From positions 122,793 through 186,792 of the forward strand of contig NZ_KI535307.1 of assembly GCF_000482365.1 (NCBI RefSeq): a stretch of DNA of 64,000 nt, in the 5' to 3' direction. The notes below the pieces were generated by a model. That model was not told the DNA's origin and searched no databases. It worked only from the letters and a program-made list of their open reading frames with translations. Of the stretch, positions 54,486 to 63,361 are shown in pieces. The translations under genes and the position numbers were made by a program. How positions within the stretch are numbered: position 1 is the first letter of the stretch; every line of letters starts with the position of its first letter. This DNA comes from Porphyromonas uenonis DSM 23387 = JCM 13868. Lineage in GTDB: Bacteria > Bacteroidota > Bacteroidia > Bacteroidales > Porphyromonadaceae.

Positions 54486-54569
54486 GTTAGCGGTTAGCCT
54501 TTGGCCTTTGGCTGTTGGCTGTTGGCTGTTGGCTAAAAGCTAACCTCTAACTTCTAATCTCTAAAATCT
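54486..54569 (-). repeat. Degenerate heptanucleotide repeat between mal and the AtuA-like gene
   Basis: The whole 84 bases read as twelve heptads: GTTAGCG, GTTAGCC, TTTGGCC, TTTGGCT, GTTGGCT three times, AAAAGCT, AACCTCT, AACTTCT, AATCTCT, AAAATCT. The outer parts GTTAGC and GCTAAC can pair. The repeat runs into the mal stop codon. The right half matches the heptads near 28.7 kb and 63.34 kb. Confidence 0.8.
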
Positions 54570-55812
54570 ACTTCAGCACATCCTTGAGAGCGAGTACACG
54601 GCTCATCTCGTTGAAGATGATCATGTATCCCTCATCAACACCCATACCAGGCTTTGCGAGGCACTGGCAGGGAGAGGTAGCCATAGCGATGTTAGCACAA
54701 ACCTCTGCGGAGCGGTTGGTCTCATTGCAAGTACCACCCAGATAAGCGCGCATGTTGTGCTGCTTGCAGTAGAGGACAGCTTCGATAGCGTTGTTGACAC
54801 CACCGAGGTCAGGCGTCTTGATCTGAACCATGTGTCCAGCCTTGCGCTCAGAGAAAGCGATGATATCCTCGAGCGTATTGCACCACTCGTCAGCGACGAT
54901 CTGGCACTTAGAGCCCTTAGCATCAAGTAGCTCACGGATCTTAGCCAAAGCCTCGATCTGTGGTTCACGACCATCCATATCTACTGGACCCTCGACACGT
55001 AGCTCGAAAGGAGCGACGATCTCAGAGAGCTCGTTCAGATAGTCAGCAATGCGCTGGAAGTCGTTGTTGAAGACGATGCTCAGCGTACCATATACGTCGA
55101 TATGGATAGCGGGCTGGTAGTTGGGGTTCTGACGCTTCGTGACGATACGATCGCGGAGCCACTGGAGGTACTCCTTGATCTTCTCACCCTTGAGACCTAC
55201 CTTCGTCTCTACATTATTAAAGAGAGCGTGTGGCAGTACGCCCACTTCCTTCATGATCATCTTATCGACGTTGAGATAGCGGTCATCGCCACTCTGCGAG
55301 AAGATGGGGACCATCGTGTCTGATATCTTCGTACCATACTCGTCAGCAACGACCTGAGCCATCAGCTTGTGCTGGCTCTTAGCGACAGCGTCTAGACAAG
55401 CCTGTGTGACACCGTAGCGGATTGCCGTGTGGTACTTCTTGCCGTCTGCATTGACGTGCTTGTCAACGAGGTCGGCCATCTTGCGGAACGTGGTTATCTC
55501 CTTGCCCTCATAGAGCGGAGCGATCTCCTTCATGATGACGGGGATAAAGTTCTCAGCGAGGAACAGTGGATCACGACCACCGGCCCCTGAGTACTGTACA
55601 GCTGCACAGTCACCATGAGCTATAGAACCATCCTCTAGGATAAAGAGGACAGAGATGGACTCACCTGCCTGACGTACAGACGTAAAGCCTGGAGTCACGG
55701 GGTCGCCAGAGTAAAAGGCTCCATCGTTTTTAGCGCCCTTCTTGATGGCCTTCTGGTCGTCAAAGAAGAATCCTGTCTTGCCTGGGGCACAGACTACCTT
55801 CTTGATCTTCAT
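54568..55812 (-). CDS. mal: Methylaspartate ammonia-lyase
   Basis: The enzyme removes ammonia from (2S,3S)-3-methylaspartate to give mesaconate. The 414-aa protein begins MKIKKVVCAPGKTGFFFDDQKAIKKGA and has GDCAAVQYSGAGGRDPLF, the enolase-superfamily motifs IHIDVYG (catalytic His), RVEGPVDM and VADEWCNT (metal ligands), and VQIKTPDLGG (catalytic Lys). I choose ATG 55812; the frame continues upstream to 55869 without conserved sequence. It follows glmE after 84 bases containing a hairpin. Confidence 0.96.
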   Translation of the reverse strand: MKIKKVVCAPGKTGFFFDDQKAIKKGAKNDGAFYSGDPVTPGFTSVRQAGESISVLFILEDGSIAHGDCAAVQYSGAGGRDPLFLAENFIPVIMKEIAPLYEGKEITTFRKMADLVDKHVNADGKKYHTAIRYGVTQACLDAVAKSQHKLMAQVVADEYGTKISDTMVPIFSQSGDDRYLNVDKMIMKEVGVLPHALFNNVETKVGLKGEKIKEYLQWLRDRIVTKRQNPNYQPAIHIDVYGTLSIVFNNDFQRIADYLNELSEIVAPFELRVEGPVDMDGREPQIEALAKIRELLDAKGSKCQIVADEWCNTLEDIIAFSERKAGHMVQIKTPDLGGVNNAIEAVLYCKQHNMRAYLGGTCNETNRSAEVCANIAMATSPCQCLAKPGMGVDEGYMIIFNEMSRVLALKDVLK

Positions 55813-55856
55813 ATTACTTGGATTTATTGGTTTGTTAGAATTGTTTGCTAGAAAGA

Positions 55857-55880
55857 GTGCTACCCCCACAGGGATAGCAC
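55857..55880 (-). terminator. Intercistronic hairpin between glmE and mal
   Basis: On the minus strand GTGCTATCCC pairs with GGGGTAGCAC over a short loop and is followed by TCTTTCT. It may be a partial terminator or an RNA-stability element that sets mal expression relative to the mutase genes. Confidence 0.5.
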
Positions 55881-55896
55881 TATTATAGATTAAGGC

Positions 55897-57345
55897 TTAC
55901 GGTCTGCCGACGAGGAAGCCCTTGCCAATGGCGTAGACATCGTCGATAACCATCTGGAAGCTCACGGGACGATGCTCGAAGCGTGAACGCTCCTCAAGTC
56001 TCTCACGGTGGAACGCCTTGAGATCCTCCGTAAAGGGCAGATGACCCGTGTCGAGGATACGTACCGCACCATTGTCATCACGAGCCGGTAGGACCTTGCC
56101 CGCATTGTAGCGACTAGGCGCAAAGGGGATGTCCAGCACACCTGCCTCAAAGGCTGCGACCGTACCGAGAGCTAGATCACCCTTGCCCAGCTCAAAGACC
56201 TTGTCGAGGATGCACTTCGTCTCCTGAACGATGATGTCAGACTCCTGCTCTACCACAGGGATGTCTATGAGTGACTGGTCACGAAGCATCGAGATAACCT
56301 GCTTGGTAGCACGTAGTCCAGCTGCGTTTGCCTCCTTGGTGGGGACACCCATCGCCTCGTGAGGAGTCTTGACAATAACCTTGGTAGCCTTCGCCAGGGC
56401 AGCCGTAGCTGATCCCCACGAGATGACGCCAAAGGCCTTTGCCTCGTCCTGTGGGAAGCCGCCCATCCACTGGTGGAAGACGGTCGTAATACGTACATCA
56501 TCGTAGCCGTACTTCTTGAGATAGCTGTTGGTCAGCTCTTTGAGCGAACGGATAGCTGCGACATCCTGGATGACATTACCGCACTGCCCGTAGCCGACGG
56601 TGATATCCTTGACACCCTGCTCAGCTGCGAGGAGTGTCTCGATAACAGCCACAGCACTGGAGATACAGGGAGGAATAAGCGTACCAGTCAGAGGGCCAAA
56701 TGGCTCACGGTTAATGCTCACGCCAGCCTCCTCGTACATGCCGACGAGGCGGTCCGTGTACTGCCAGTACATGATCGTCTTCTCGAGGGAGAAGTTCTTA
56801 GAGTAAGGGATATTGTACGAGATACCGCCACCCTCATAAGAGGTAAAGCCACCCGCGATAGAGATCTCCGTGAGGAGACGCGCATCAGGCGTACCGTGGC
56901 GCACCTGCACCGGGTTCTTGAGAGCAGAGGTGACCGTACGGCAGATCTTCGTACCGTAGTTGACGATCGGGAAGCCGTTCAGCATAGATCGTCCCGACTC
57001 CTTACTCTTGATGATACCGTTCTCAGCCTCGTGGTAGCGGTTGAGACGTGTGTAGCTATCGACCGTCGAGGGGAGCAGATCTGCACCGCCCTCATCTTCT
57101 AGAAACTGCAAGAGCTTGATATGCTCCGTGTATAGAGCCACACCAGCACGAGGCTGTATGAGCGTACGCCCCTCAGCATCTGCCTGAGCGAGCTTGCGTC
57201 CGAAGATCTTCTCCTCGGGGATTGACTTTTGAAATTCGACAGCCTCTTCAAAGTCTACATCTTTGCCTGTAGGCCATGAGGCGAGGACCTCCTTACGCTC
57301 CTTGTAGAAGGTATCGTTGTCTATGCGCTTATTCCTAAGTTCCAT
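55897..57345 (-). CDS. glmE: Glutamate mutase (methylaspartate mutase) E subunit
   Basis: GlmE is the catalytic barrel of the coenzyme B12-dependent mutase that rearranges L-glutamate to 3-methylaspartate. The 482-aa protein has [72 protein letters not shown] with substrate-binding Arg residues, and [16 protein letters not shown]. It is typical in length. It follows glmL by 47 bases and works with GlmS. Confidence 0.97.
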   Translation of the reverse strand: MELRNKRIDNDTFYKERKEVLASWPTGKDVDFEEAVEFQKSIPEEKIFGRKLAQADAEGRTLIQPRAGVALYTEHIKLLQFLEDEGGADLLPSTVDSYTRLNRYHEAENGIIKSKESGRSMLNGFPIVNYGTKICRTVTSALKNPVQVRHGTPDARLLTEISIAGGFTSYEGGGISYNIPYSKNFSLEKTIMYWQYTDRLVGMYEEAGVSINREPFGPLTGTLIPPCISSAVAVIETLLAAEQGVKDITVGYGQCGNVIQDVAAIRSLKELTNSYLKKYGYDDVRITTVFHQWMGGFPQDEAKAFGVISWGSATAALAKATKVIVKTPHEAMGVPTKEANAAGLRATKQVISMLRDQSLIDIPVVEQESDIIVQETKCILDKVFELGKGDLALGTVAAFEAGVLDIPFAPSRYNAGKVLPARDDNGAVRILDTGHLPFTEDLKAFHRERLEERSRFEHRPVSFQMVIDDVYAIGKGFLVGRP

Positions 57346-57392
57346 GTGATAGGGGAATCTGTATGAGTGATTGAGTCTTTTGTATGTCTATA

Positions 57393-58778
57393 TTATATAG
57401 GTAGTACCTCTCGCTGCAAGATCGTGAGAGCCACCTCGGGAGCTACCTGACTGAGTAGTCCCATGCTCGCTATGATGTAGCGCTTATCCAGATAAAAGTG
57501 CGGCTCCTTGGGCTTCGCATACTCGTATCTCTGAGGGTTAAAGCGGCTTCCCGAGAGGATACGAGCCGGGTCAGAGCTATTGATCAGCGCGCCACCGATA
57601 CCAATGAGTCGTGGCACCTGCGTCAAGTCCTTACCAACGAGGGTAAACATCTCGCCTATCGGCGTGTAGACCTTGCTAATGACGCCAGCGTGGCGCTCCA
57701 CCGCTATGTCTACGGCACTGTAAGCTAAAGCCTCCTCGATCACCTGCTCCTGTGAACCAGGCTCAGCCACCGTGTCGGGACTAGCCGCACAGCGCTCGAC
57801 CCAGTCGACGATCGCCTCAGGCGTGACCCCGTAAGCTCGTGCTAGAGCCTTGACATCGGTCTCGTCCTCCAGCGCCTTCAAGCTGTAGCGCATACCGAGG
57901 TCACCCTCTACGGTACGCTTGCTGTAAGGCTCGGGGATGCCCTTGATCAGGACATTGTCCATCGACGGTGCTCCGTCAGTCATCGAGTAAATATCGGTCG
58001 TCGCTCCACCTAGATCCACCGCCATCAGGTCACCCCACCCAGGGTGCTCCTCGTCAATGCCCTTGCTCAGTAGCTCGCACGCCTTGAGGACCGCAAAGGG
58101 GGTCGGGATAATCTCCAGCTCGGCGCGCTTCTGCACCTCGCCCAGTCCCTTGGCATCGATGATGCGGCTGATGAAGAGATCCATGATGCACTGGCGAGCG
58201 GGCAAGATATTGATCTGCCCAAACTCAGGCATCACATTCTCCGTGACGACGCACTTCTTGTCGCACTGAGCGAAGATCTCCTCTAGATCATAGGAGGCGG
58301 ACTTATTGCCCGCAGCGATAATCGCAAAGGGTCTATCGATCTCTGCCAGACGACGAGCATTAGCTAGGATAACCTCCTTGTTGCCCCCGTCGGTACCACC
58401 GCATAGGAGTATCAGGTCAGGATTGATCTCATAGATCTCCTCCTGCTCCGCATGAGAGATCTCATAGGCGTAGGTCTTGACCACCTTAGCACCCGCCGAG
58501 GAGGCAGCCATCTTGGCCGCCTTAGAGGTGAGCGAGGGCACCAGTCCTAGAGCCACCATCTTGAGTCCACCAGCCGCACTACTGCAGGAGAGCAGGCGGT
58601 CGTAGTGAGCATCGGGGCACTGTGCTAAGATCTTCTGCCAGGCATTGTTAAAGCCCTCCAGCACATCAGTCGTGATGGTGGTAAAGGCAGAGGCTGTCGC
58701 CACTATCTCCGCATGCGCTACATCTATCAGAGTCAACTTCGTGTAGGTACTACCGAAGTCTACCGTAAGATAGTGCAT
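57393..58778 (-). CDS. glmL: GlmL, reactivating ATPase of glutamate mutase
   Basis: The 461-aa actin-fold ATPase begins HYLTVDFGSTYTKLTLID (phosphate 1 loop) and has LILLCGGTDGGN and MAVDLGGATTDIYSM (phosphate 2 loop). The MutL/GlmL family exchanges damaged cobalamin in the mutase, as shown for related B12 enzymes. It starts one base after glmS ends, so the two are translationally coupled. It is not the DNA mismatch protein MutL. Confidence 0.95.
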   Translation of the reverse strand: MHYLTVDFGSTYTKLTLIDVAHAEIVATASAFTTITTDVLEGFNNAWQKILAQCPDAHYDRLLSCSSAAGGLKMVALGLVPSLTSKAAKMAASSAGAKVVKTYAYEISHAEQEEIYEINPDLILLCGGTDGGNKEVILANARRLAEIDRPFAIIAAGNKSASYDLEEIFAQCDKKCVVTENVMPEFGQINILPARQCIMDLFISRIIDAKGLGEVQKRAELEIIPTPFAVLKACELLSKGIDEEHPGWGDLMAVDLGGATTDIYSMTDGAPSMDNVLIKGIPEPYSKRTVEGDLGMRYSLKALEDETDVKALARAYGVTPEAIVDWVERCAASPDTVAEPGSQEQVIEEALAYSAVDIAVERHAGVISKVYTPIGEMFTLVGKDLTQVPRLIGIGGALINSSDPARILSGSRFNPQRYEYAKPKEPHFYLDKRYIIASMGLLSQVAPEVALTILQREVLPI

Positions 58779-58779
58779 A

Positions 58780-59193
58780 CTACTTGTCTGCGAGGATTGA
58801 GTCTAGATAAGCGATGGTAGTCTCGATCGGTGTGCCAGGAGGATAAACCTTGGTAAAGCCCATCGCCATAAAGCGAGACTCTACATCGGCAAAGTCCTGC
58901 TTACCTACGACTAGGTTGCCTCCAGCAACTAGTGGGATGCCTTTGAGACCAGCCTCGTCGCACTTCTCGCGCAGACCCTGACAGTCTATCTCACCGTGTC
59001 CATAGAGCGAAGAGACGAGGATAGCATCAGCTTTGGTCTCGAGAGCGGCCTCTATGTACTCTTCTTGAGAGACCATGACACCGAGGTTGACCACTTTGTA
59101 CCCTGCATTGTTGAGGGCATAGGCGATAATCTTGTTGCCGACAGCATGTGCGTCAGCACCAATCACACCCGTGACTATAGTTTTTTGATTCAT
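58780..59193 (-). CDS. glmS: Glutamate mutase S subunit (B12-binding)
   Basis: GlmS carries the base-off/His-on cobalamin. The 137-aa Rossmann-like protein has the DxHxxG motif (Asp14, His16, Gly19 in [12 protein letters not shown]), then [11 protein letters not shown] and VAGGNLVVG. It is the first gene of the glm operon and has a long structured leader. The symbol is that of glutamate mutase, not glucosamine synthase. Confidence 0.97.
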   Translation of the reverse strand: MNQKTIVTGVIGADAHAVGNKIIAYALNNAGYKVVNLGVMVSQEEYIEAALETKADAILVSSLYGHGEIDCQGLREKCDEAGLKGIPLVAGGNLVVGKQDFADVESRFMAMGFTKVYPPGTPIETTIAYLDSILADK

Positions 59194-59406
59194 AATAGGG
59201 GAAATACGTGTACCACGTTTTTTTTGATGATTGAGCTATAGTACGAGACATAGGAGCCATGGGAAGCCCTTTCGGGGTGAGCCACCACACCACCTACACC
59301 TCTTTACATGACCTCACTGTTTTGGGGGTGCAGTAAGATCATGTAAGACGACCCTTCGGAAGGGATAAAGAGAGTCAATCTTACTCCCTTCCTCAAGATC
59401 GTTCCA
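59194..59406 (-). promoter_or_regulatory. Structured leader of the glutamate mutase operon
   Basis: About 210 bases lie between the candidate transcription start and glmS. In the minus-strand RNA, 59346-59331 and 59319-59304 form a 16-bp stem (TTACATGATCTTACTG with CAGTGAGGTCATGTAA) with loop CACCCCCAAAA. Two of its pairs are G-U in this strand but A-C mismatches in the other. Smaller G/C hairpins (CCCGAAAGGG; CCCTTCCGAAGGG) flank it. It does not match the cobalamin riboswitch core. The ligand or function is unknown. Confidence 0.55.
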
Positions 59407-59414
59407 CAAAGGTA
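59407..59414 (-). promoter_or_regulatory. -7 box of the glutamate mutase operon
   Basis: TACCTTTG on the minus strand matches the consensus exactly. The -33 position shows CTGG instead of TTTG, so the promoter may need an activator. Confidence 0.55.
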
Positions 59415-59496
59415 CTTAATAATTCTGTAATAGCCAGCGTAATGTAAAATGCGCAACGCAAAACAGGATATTGGGCTGACACTATATATAATTAAT

Positions 59497-59783
59497 GAGC
59501 TCGTTTCAACTCCTACCTAGGAATTTCTCAAATAGTCCCGTGGATATTTTTGATTTGCTACCTAGGAAATGGGCAAATTCTTCGGACTTATTTTTTGATT
59601 CCTCCGAAGTTTCATTTGATTCCTCCGAAGAATTTTTTTGCGCCCACGTGGAGATTTCGAATTTCCTACCTAGGAATCGAAAAGTTCCTACGCTGGAACT
59701 AAAAAGTTCCTACGCTGGAACTAAAGAGTTCCTCCCTTGGAACTAAAAAGTTCCAAAAGGGGAATTACTTTTGGAACTCGTAT
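59497..59783. repeat. Array F: composite of E-type and GTTCC-type arrays
   Basis: The left half starts with GAGCTCGTTTCA and is closely similar to array E, including 80 bases nearly identical to 25762-25841. The right half has TTTCC at 59662 and then GTTCC arms at 59684, 59706, 59728 and 59750, all 22 bases apart, and ends with the reverse complement of the TACGAGTTCC lead-in. The two repeat types are therefore joined in phase. It lies between the divergent glmS and 60102 genes. Confidence 0.85.
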
Positions 59784-59969
59784 GCGCAAGGGAATCAGCA
59801 CGATAGAACTACGACTCCTGCAGTGACGCACGACTAGTGTCTAGCGGGAGGATCTCGCTTTGGTACAACGAGATGTGTAGTCCTACAAATCGCATCTTCT
59901 CATCTATTGGCACGCACAGCTTCTGTAGGTCAGCTCATCAGGCGTCAGCCGTAATATTGTGCGTGACGA

Positions 59970-60002
59970 TTTGCTCCATCTATTGAGAAAAGCGTATATT
60001 TG
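59970..60002 (+). promoter_or_regulatory. Promoter of the 60102-60743 gene
   Basis: TTTG at 59970-59973, 21 bases, and TATATTTG at 59995-60002 match the consensus fully. The leader would be about 93 bases. Between the end of array F (59783) and this promoter I see nothing recognisable. Confidence 0.75.
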
Positions 60003-60101
60003 CGCTGTGATTGGTTCGTCCTCTCTTGATTTATACTCTCTAGAGGTCTCCAAACCATTACCTAACTAGCGTAATCAACACAAAAACTTATAGGCGATAT
60101 T

Positions 60102-60743
60102 ATGAGAAAACTAATGACCGTCCTTCTGCTCGTAGCGGCAGTTATCGTGGGCTATCTAGCAGTCATGAGCATCTTGACACCAGAGCGATTCTCCCAGATT
60201 CGCGATGCTCGTGAGGCTCCTATTCAGGTACGCTTGAAAGAAGTAGCACAGGTGGAGAATGCTTTCCACGATGTCTACAATCGCTATGCTCCTGTAGATG
60301 AGCTGCGTCAATTCCTCACTGATGGTAAGTTCTTTTACGTACGCTCTGAGGGCGACTACACAGACGCTATGCGTGAGGCTGGTATGAGTGAGCGTCAGGC
60401 TGCTGCTAAGGGGCTGATCGTACGTGATACCGTATGGGTGAGCGCACGCGACTCACTACTCAAGAGTGGCATGACGCCTGAGGAATTTTTACAGGTACCT
60501 GGCTTCCCCGAGTCTGTCATAGAGATCGACACCGCATCAGTTGCTCAGGAGATCGGCGATGATGTCGTGATGGTTCCCGTCTTCCGCACGGCTGTACCTC
60601 TATCAGTCTACCTAGCTGATCAGGATCATCGACTCCTCAACACAGCTATCAAGGACGCAGAGGCTCGCTACCAGGGCACTGGATATCCTGGTCTAGCTCT
60701 AGGCTCTCTCAAGGAGGTCAAGAGCACTGGCAACTGGGAGTAA
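60102..60743 (+). CDS. Membrane-anchored conserved protein of unknown function
   Basis: The 213-aa protein has one N-terminal helix (TVLLLVAAVIVGYLAVMSILTP) and then a soluble part with REAPIQVRLKEVAQVENAFHDVYNRYAP, which resembles the first helix of pilin-like proteins. It ends PGLALGSLKEVKSTGNWE. The same layout (anchored helix, VRL.D/E..A...F...Y segment, C-terminal G-NWE) recurs in Bacteroidota beside DUF3822 and rsmD, as here. No activity can be assigned. Confidence 0.7.
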   Translation: MRKLMTVLLLVAAVIVGYLAVMSILTPERFSQIRDAREAPIQVRLKEVAQVENAFHDVYNRYAPVDELRQFLTDGKFFYVRSEGDYTDAMREAGMSERQAAAKGLIVRDTVWVSARDSLLKSGMTPEEFLQVPGFPESVIEIDTASVAQEIGDDVVMVPVFRTAVPLSVYLADQDHRLLNTAIKDAEARYQGTGYPGLALGSLKEVKSTGNWE

Positions 60744-60926
60744 CCCTTCCTTTGGGAAACTCTCTGTTTCTACCGCCACACCGTTAGATACTGTGACACG
60801 GTTCTACAGATTCAGGCAATAGACTTCTAGTATAGTCTGCTAACTCTTATCTTGCTCCTCGTATGAGGTCAGAAGGAGCGCAGAGCTTGAAGTCTGTTGT
60901 CTGACTCTATATTATATATAGTTACT

Positions 60927-61775
60927 ATGCAGCAGCCTCCAGCACTCCCTACAGATACATTAGCATCTGCAGTTCCGTCGCTCGCATTGCGACTGACTGC
61001 AGATGGCTTTGTCTATCTATATGATCTCTCAGAAGAAGAGAGCGTGGCGGGTGCACAGGAAGGCTATCATACTAGGCGGCAGAGCCAGTTTGTGCCAATA
61101 GACTGGTCTCGTGTATCTGCACTCTGGGGAGACATCATCGCACAGCACCCCGTCCTCAGTGACCCTGAGGGAGAGGTCCGCGTGCTCTACCCCGCCTCTC
61201 ACTATGTGGTCATACCGAGTGGCATGAGTGGAGAGCAGGATGTACACTGGTGGCGACTGACGGCGCCTATCTTTGCGGATGAAGAGCAGTACTATAGTAA
61301 CTCGTACACACTGGGCGATGGCAAGCCTAGTCTAGCTGTGGGCTTTAATCATCTAGTCAAGGGCTTCCTGCAGCGCAGCTTCGTAGCTTGCCAGTTTATT
61401 CCGACGATCCTACCCTTTGCCCAGCGGGTGTTGCGACAGTCATCTCTTCAGACGGGACTCTCGCTAGGTGTCGAACTGGTAGAGGGCGGTTGCGATCTGG
61501 TACTATGTCAGTCGGGTAACTTGCTACGGGCCAATCATTACAGTTGGCCTCGCTACCGCTCCTGGCAACATCATCTCTACCAGGTCCTCTACTTCTTAAG
61601 TAAGGTGTACCTAGATGGCTCTGTGGATCATGCGGCTCCTGTATCCATCATACTATCCGACGGAACGGCGGGTGCTGACAGCTTGGTCGGTGAGTTGCTG
61701 CAGGCGCTTTACCGACAGTTCACGACTGCCGACTGGGATGTGTCTGTCATGCCGACAGACTACTGGTACGCTTGA
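60927..61775 (+). CDS. DUF3822 family protein
   Basis: The protein of about 282 aa is encoded upstream of rsmD, the conserved place of DUF3822 genes in Bacteroidota. It has SLALRLTADGFVYLYDLSEEE at the start, a central AVGFNHLVKGFLQRSF-like segment, and LSDGTAGADSLVGELLQALY near the end. The fold may be actin-like; function unknown. I use ATG 60927, since the upstream TTG 60897 adds nothing conserved. rsmD follows after 13 bases. Confidence 0.78.
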   Translation: MQQPPALPTDTLASAVPSLALRLTADGFVYLYDLSEEESVAGAQEGYHTRRQSQFVPIDWSRVSALWGDIIAQHPVLSDPEGEVRVLYPASHYVVIPSGMSGEQDVHWWRLTAPIFADEEQYYSNSYTLGDGKPSLAVGFNHLVKGFLQRSFVACQFIPTILPFAQRVLRQSSLQTGLSLGVELVEGGCDLVLCQSGNLLRANHYSWPRYRSWQHHLYQVLYFLSKVYLDGSVDHAAPVSIILSDGTAGADSLVGELLQALYRQFTTADWDVSVMPTDYWYA

Positions 61776-61788
61776 TTAAGTTATCGCT

Positions 61789-62349
61789 ATGCGCATTATA
61801 GCTGGCAAATATGGTCGCCGTCGTCTCTCCCCGCCGAAAGGGTTGACGCTCCGCCCCACGACAGACATTGCTAAGGAGGCACTCTTCAACAGTCTCTCGG
61901 CACAATATGATGTGGAGGGTATGCGGGTGTTGGATCTCTTTGCGGGTATCGGGAGTATCTCCCTCGAGTTCATCTCTCGAGGAGCAGCCTCGGTAACCTC
62001 TATTGAGAAGCATCCTAAGCATGCAGCCTTCATTCGGTCGGCCGCAGACACGCTAGACAAAGAAATACTCTCGAGCAAGCAACTCCTCGTCCTCAATCGC
62101 TCCGTAGAGCAATACTTACGTCAATACGATGGGGAGCCTTACGACCTGATCTTTGCCGATCCCCCTTATAACTTGCCGTGGATAAAGGATATACCCGACT
62201 TACTCTTCGCCAGTAAAGCGTGGTGTCCTAGCTCTATCTTCGTACTAGAGCACCCCGACACGGTGGACTTTGCAGAGTCCGCTCGCTTCGCTTGGCACAA
62301 GTCCTACAGCGCCGTACAGTTTACCTGCTTTGCCCCGACAGAAGAATAG
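61789..62349 (+). CDS. rsmD: 16S rRNA (guanine-N2)-methyltransferase RsmD
   Basis: RsmD methylates G966 of 16S rRNA with SAM. The 186-aa protein has MRIIAGKYGRRRL, RPTTDIAKEALFNSL, the SAM-binding VLDLFAGIGSISLEFISRGA (about 46-65), and catalytic FADPPYNLPW (about 124-133). dus starts two bases after it. Confidence 0.95.
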   Translation: MRIIAGKYGRRRLSPPKGLTLRPTTDIAKEALFNSLSAQYDVEGMRVLDLFAGIGSISLEFISRGAASVTSIEKHPKHAAFIRSAADTLDKEILSSKQLLVLNRSVEQYLRQYDGEPYDLIFADPPYNLPWIKDIPDLLFASKAWCPSSIFVLEHPDTVDFAESARFAWHKSYSAVQFTCFAPTEE

Positions 62350-62351
62350 CT

Positions 62352-63347
62352 ATGCAGATAGGCACCCTTGACTTAGGCTCTCGTCCGCTACTGCTTGCAC
62401 CGATGGAGGATGTGAGCGATGCGCCCTTTCGCCTGCTCTGTAAGCAGTTTGGCGCGAGCCTCGTCTACACTGAGTTCATCAGTGCCGATGCGCTCGTGCG
62501 CTACGTTCCCAGTACAATGCGCAAGATGCGTATAGATCCTGAGGAGCGTCCCGTCGCCATACAGATCTATGGTCGTGATGTGGAGACGATGTGCGAGGCG
62601 GCACGTATAGCCTGCCAACTGGAGCCTGATCTACTCGATCTCAACTTCGGTTGTCCCGTCAAGCGGGTAGCGGGCAAGGGCGCTGGCAGTGGTATGCTTC
62701 GTGAGCCCGAGCTACTCCTCGAAATCACCGCTGCAGTGGTTGCTGCGGCTAATTGCCCCGTGACGGTCAAGACACGTCTAGGGTGGGATCACAACAGCCT
62801 TATCATTACCGAGCTGGCACCACGCCTACAAGCTTGTGGCATCGCAGCTCTGACCATCCATGGGCGTACGCGCAGCGATATGTACAAGGGGAGTGCCGAC
62901 TGGACTTTGATCGGTGCGGTGCGCTCCAATCCGGAGATCCAGATCCCAATCATCGGCAATGGCGATATAACGACAGGCGAGGAGGTGCGGCACGCTTTTG
63001 ACACCTATGGGGTGGATGGGGTGATGGTCGGACGAGCAGCCATCGGACAGCCATGGATCTTTGGCGAGATGCGCGCAGCCGTCGACCCGACCTTTACAGC
63101 TCCTCAGCTAACCTCTCAGCAACAGCTAGAGATCTTAAAAGAGATCGTTCATAAGAATATTGAGAAGCTGGACGAGCGCCGAGGCATCCTGCATAGTCGT
63201 CGTCATCTAGCCGCCACACCACTCTTTAAGGGCATCCCCAACTTCCGTGCACTACGCATAGCGATGCTCCAAGCCCCTACCCTAGCCGACCTGGACAATG
63301 TGCTAGCGCAGGTAGAGCCTCTGCTCCCCCCCAATTCTAACCTCTAA
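62352..63347 (+). CDS. dus: tRNA-dihydrouridine synthase (DusB-like)
   Basis: This FMN enzyme reduces uridines in tRNA. The 331-aa protein (from ATG 62352) begins IGTLDLGSRPLLLAPMEDVSDAPFR and has VYTEFISADAL, the catalytic Cys in LNFGCPVKRVAGKGAGSGML, TVKTRLGW, ALTIHGRTRSDMYKG and IIGNGDI. The longer frame from 62292 overlaps rsmD by 58 bases and is not used. Confidence 0.95.
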   Translation: MQIGTLDLGSRPLLLAPMEDVSDAPFRLLCKQFGASLVYTEFISADALVRYVPSTMRKMRIDPEERPVAIQIYGRDVETMCEAARIACQLEPDLLDLNFGCPVKRVAGKGAGSGMLREPELLLEITAAVVAAANCPVTVKTRLGWDHNSLIITELAPRLQACGIAALTIHGRTRSDMYKGSADWTLIGAVRSNPEIQIPIIGNGDITTGEEVRHAFDTYGVDGVMVGRAAIGQPWIFGEMRAAVDPTFTAPQLTSQQQLEILKEIVHKNIEKLDERRGILHSRRHLAATPLFKGIPNFRALRIAMLQAPTLADLDNVLAQVEPLLPPNSNL

Positions 63348-63354
63348 TCTCTAG
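63338..63354 (+). repeat. Short heptad remnant after dus
   Basis: CTAACCT, CTAATCT and CTAGCTA follow one another at the dus stop codon and match the heptads near 28.7 and 54.55 kb. It forms most of the 14-base gap before the LRR gene. Confidence 0.5.
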
Positions 63355-63361
63355 CTAGACT

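Noticed and set aside
56473..57102. 209-codon plus-strand frame opposite glmE
   Set aside because: Shadow of glmE; long antisense frames are expected at this G+C and codon bias.
59194..59406. Cobalamin riboswitch in the glmS leader
   Set aside because: A B12-dependent mutase suggested it, but the conserved core (GCCCCCGCAACTG-like box and its partners) is not found; only CACCCCC in a hairpin loop is similar.
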